Source: Pseudotabrizicola sediminis (lineage in GTDB: Bacteria; Pseudomonadota; Alphaproteobacteria; Rhodobacterales; Rhodobacteraceae). Taken from it: DNA of 64,000 nt. Below, in pieces: positions 63,107 through 64,000 of this stretch. A program made the position numbers and the translations under genes. The notes under the pieces are model-generated. The model was not told the DNA's origin. It ran no database searches and worked only from the letters and a program-made list of their open reading frames with translations. The stretch lies in assembly GCF_004745575.1 (NCBI RefSeq), contig NZ_RPEM01000010.1, positions 1 through 64,000 of the forward strand. The letters are read 5' to 3'. The stretch's first letter is position 1. Each line of letters starts with the position of its first letter.

Positions 63107-64000
63107 ATGCGTGTCGATGTGTTCAGTGCCAAGCCCCATGACCGGTTGTTCCTGAGCCTCGCAGCCAAGGATCATGGGCTGGAGTTGCACTTTCATGAAG
63201 TGCGCCTGAGCGCCGGCACCACCCGGTTGGCAGAAGGTGCGCAGGTGATATGTGCCTTTGTCAATGACGATCTCGGGGCCGAGGTGATTGCCGACCTTGC
63301 AGCAAAGGGTGTGCGGATGATCGCGCTGCGATCGGCGGGGTTCAACCATGTCGATCTGACCGCCGCGCGCGCGGCCGGAATTGCTGTGGCTCGTGTGCCC
63401 GCCTATTCTCCACATGCCGTAGCCGAGCATACGGTCGCCCTGATCCTTGCGTTGAACCGCAAAACACATCGCGCCTACAACCGGGTGCGCGAGGGGAATT
63501 TCGCGCTCGACGGGCTGATGGGCTTTGACATGCACGGCAAAGTCGCCGGCATCGTGGGTACGGGGCTGATCGGTACGGTTCTGGCGAGGATCCTGTGCGG
63601 CTTTGGTTGCGAGGTTCTGGCCTTCGACCCCCTGCCCAGTGCTGAATGCGAGGCTATGGGTGTGGCCTACGTCCCGATGGACGAAATTCTGCAGCGGTCG
63701 GACATTGTCACCCTTCAATGCCCGCTTACCTCTGGAACACATCATCTGATCGATGACACGGCCATCGCCGCGATGAAGCCGGGGGTCATGCTGATCAACA
63801 CCTCGCGCGGCGCGGTGATCGACACGCGCGCTGTGATCCGGGCGCTGAAATCGGGGCAGATCAGCGCCCTCGGGCTCGATGTGTATGAAGAGGAGGGGGA
63901 TCTGTTCTTCGAGGATCTCTCCGAAAGCTACATTCCGGATGATGTGTTTGCGCGGCTCCTGACCTTTCCCAATGTGCTGATCACCGGGCATCAGGGCTTT
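63107..64000 (+). CDS. D-lactate dehydrogenase family protein, 3' end outside window
   Basis: The frame from ATG 63107 (AGAGG 6 nt upstream) is open to the window end, giving 298 residues. It reads MRVDVFSAKPHDRLFLSLAA, then RMIALRSAGFNHVDLTAARA, AGIAVARVPAYSPHAVAEHT and VALILALNRKTHRAYNRVRE. The NAD loop is VAGIVGTGLIGTVLARILCG. The catalytic residues are R in LQCPLTSGTHH and NTSRGAVID, E in DVYEEEGDLFFED and the final H in LITGHQGF at the window edge. This is the fermentative LdhA type of 2-hydroxyacid dehydrogenases, reducing pyruvate to D-lactate with NADH. About 30 residues are missing. Confidence 0.92.
   Translation, partial: MRVDVFSAKPHDRLFLSLAAKDHGLELHFHEVRLSAGTTRLAEGAQVICAFVNDDLGAEVIADLAAKGVRMIALRSAGFNHVDLTAARAAGIAVARVPAYSPHAVAEHTVALILALNRKTHRAYNRVREGNFALDGLMGFDMHGKVAGIVGTGLIGTVLARILCGFGCEVLAFDPLPSAECEAMGVAYVPMDEILQRSDIVTLQCPLTSGTHHLIDDTAIAAMKPGVMLINTSRGAVIDTRAVIRALKSGQISALGLDVYEEEGDLFFEDLSESYIPDDVFARLLTFPNVLITGHQGF

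Noticed and set aside
63101-63991. Long minus-strand frame at the right edge
   Set aside because: Antisense to the D-lactate dehydrogenase gene, which is open to the window end and has all catalytic motifs.

Overview
The window is high-GC alphaproteobacterial DNA of Rhodobacterales (roseobacter/Rhodobacter) type. Evidence includes a circularly permuted two-piece tmRNA, an AcuI-type acrylyl-CoA reductase, the trgA/trgB tellurite genes first described in Rhodobacter sphaeroides, and many tightly overlapping ATGA-type gene junctions. Two thirds is ordinary chromosome. The stretch from about 37.4 to 59.7 kb is accessory and partly decayed.

Layout. 0-8.8 kb is a surface polysaccharide locus: a methyltransferase cut by the window edge, gmd (GDP-mannose dehydratase), a sulfotransferase, an FkbM-like/coiled-coil protein, a Wza/KpsD-type export lipoprotein and the complete dTDP-rhamnose operon rfbC-rfbB-rfbD-rfbA. 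9-20 kb holds housekeeping and stress genes: rimO, a DUF1194 protein, ssrA, an orphan polyamine-type binding protein, acuI, a class V aminotransferase, a photolyase, a cyclopropane synthase-family protein, trgA and trgB. 20-30 kb is a sugar catabolic locus: a LacI regulator with two palindromic operators, a complete sugar ABC importer, and two pairs of TIM-barrel isomerase plus Gfo/Idh/MocA dehydrogenase. One of those dehydrogenases is frameshifted at a (CG)9 tract. 30-36.8 kb has a GntR regulator facing an omega-aminotransferase, with a shared palindrome, and then a cysK-mscS-alaX operon.

37.4-45.4 kb is a low-GC integrative element in the 3' end of tRNA-Ser(GGA). It is bounded by a 14-bp direct repeat and carries a tyrosine integrase, a protein with a polymerase-like palm signature, a serine resolvase with candidate res repeats, and a single-chain MmeI-type restriction-modification enzyme. 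45.4-50.4 kb is the remains of a second phage- or ICE-like module: a SRAP protein with an in-frame N-terminal extension, a Sel1 protein, an XRE/HGG-motif protein, a zinc-ribbon protein, a VAE-repeat protein and a truncated DUF3987 gene. The DUF3987 gene ends abruptly against a truncated, frameshifted polyamine permease gene.

50.4-59.6 kb mixes intact genes (a short-chain dehydrogenase, an RND efflux pair, DUF302) with wreckage: an IS1182-family copy with intact ends and a dead transposase, an IS110-family remnant, and a GntR fragment joined to a histidine-kinase fragment. 59.7-64 kb returns to intact genes: an M20 amidohydrolase, a periplasmic rhodanese, a flavin amine oxidase-like protein and a D-lactate dehydrogenase cut by the window end.

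The strongest leads are the tRNA-Ser element as a compact defence-carrying unit, its polymerase-like protein, the (CG)9 frameshift, the SRAP internal start, the family of terminator-like intergenic repeats and the deletion or recombination junction at about 50.37 kb. All family assignments are by eye from the translated sequence; no database search was run.
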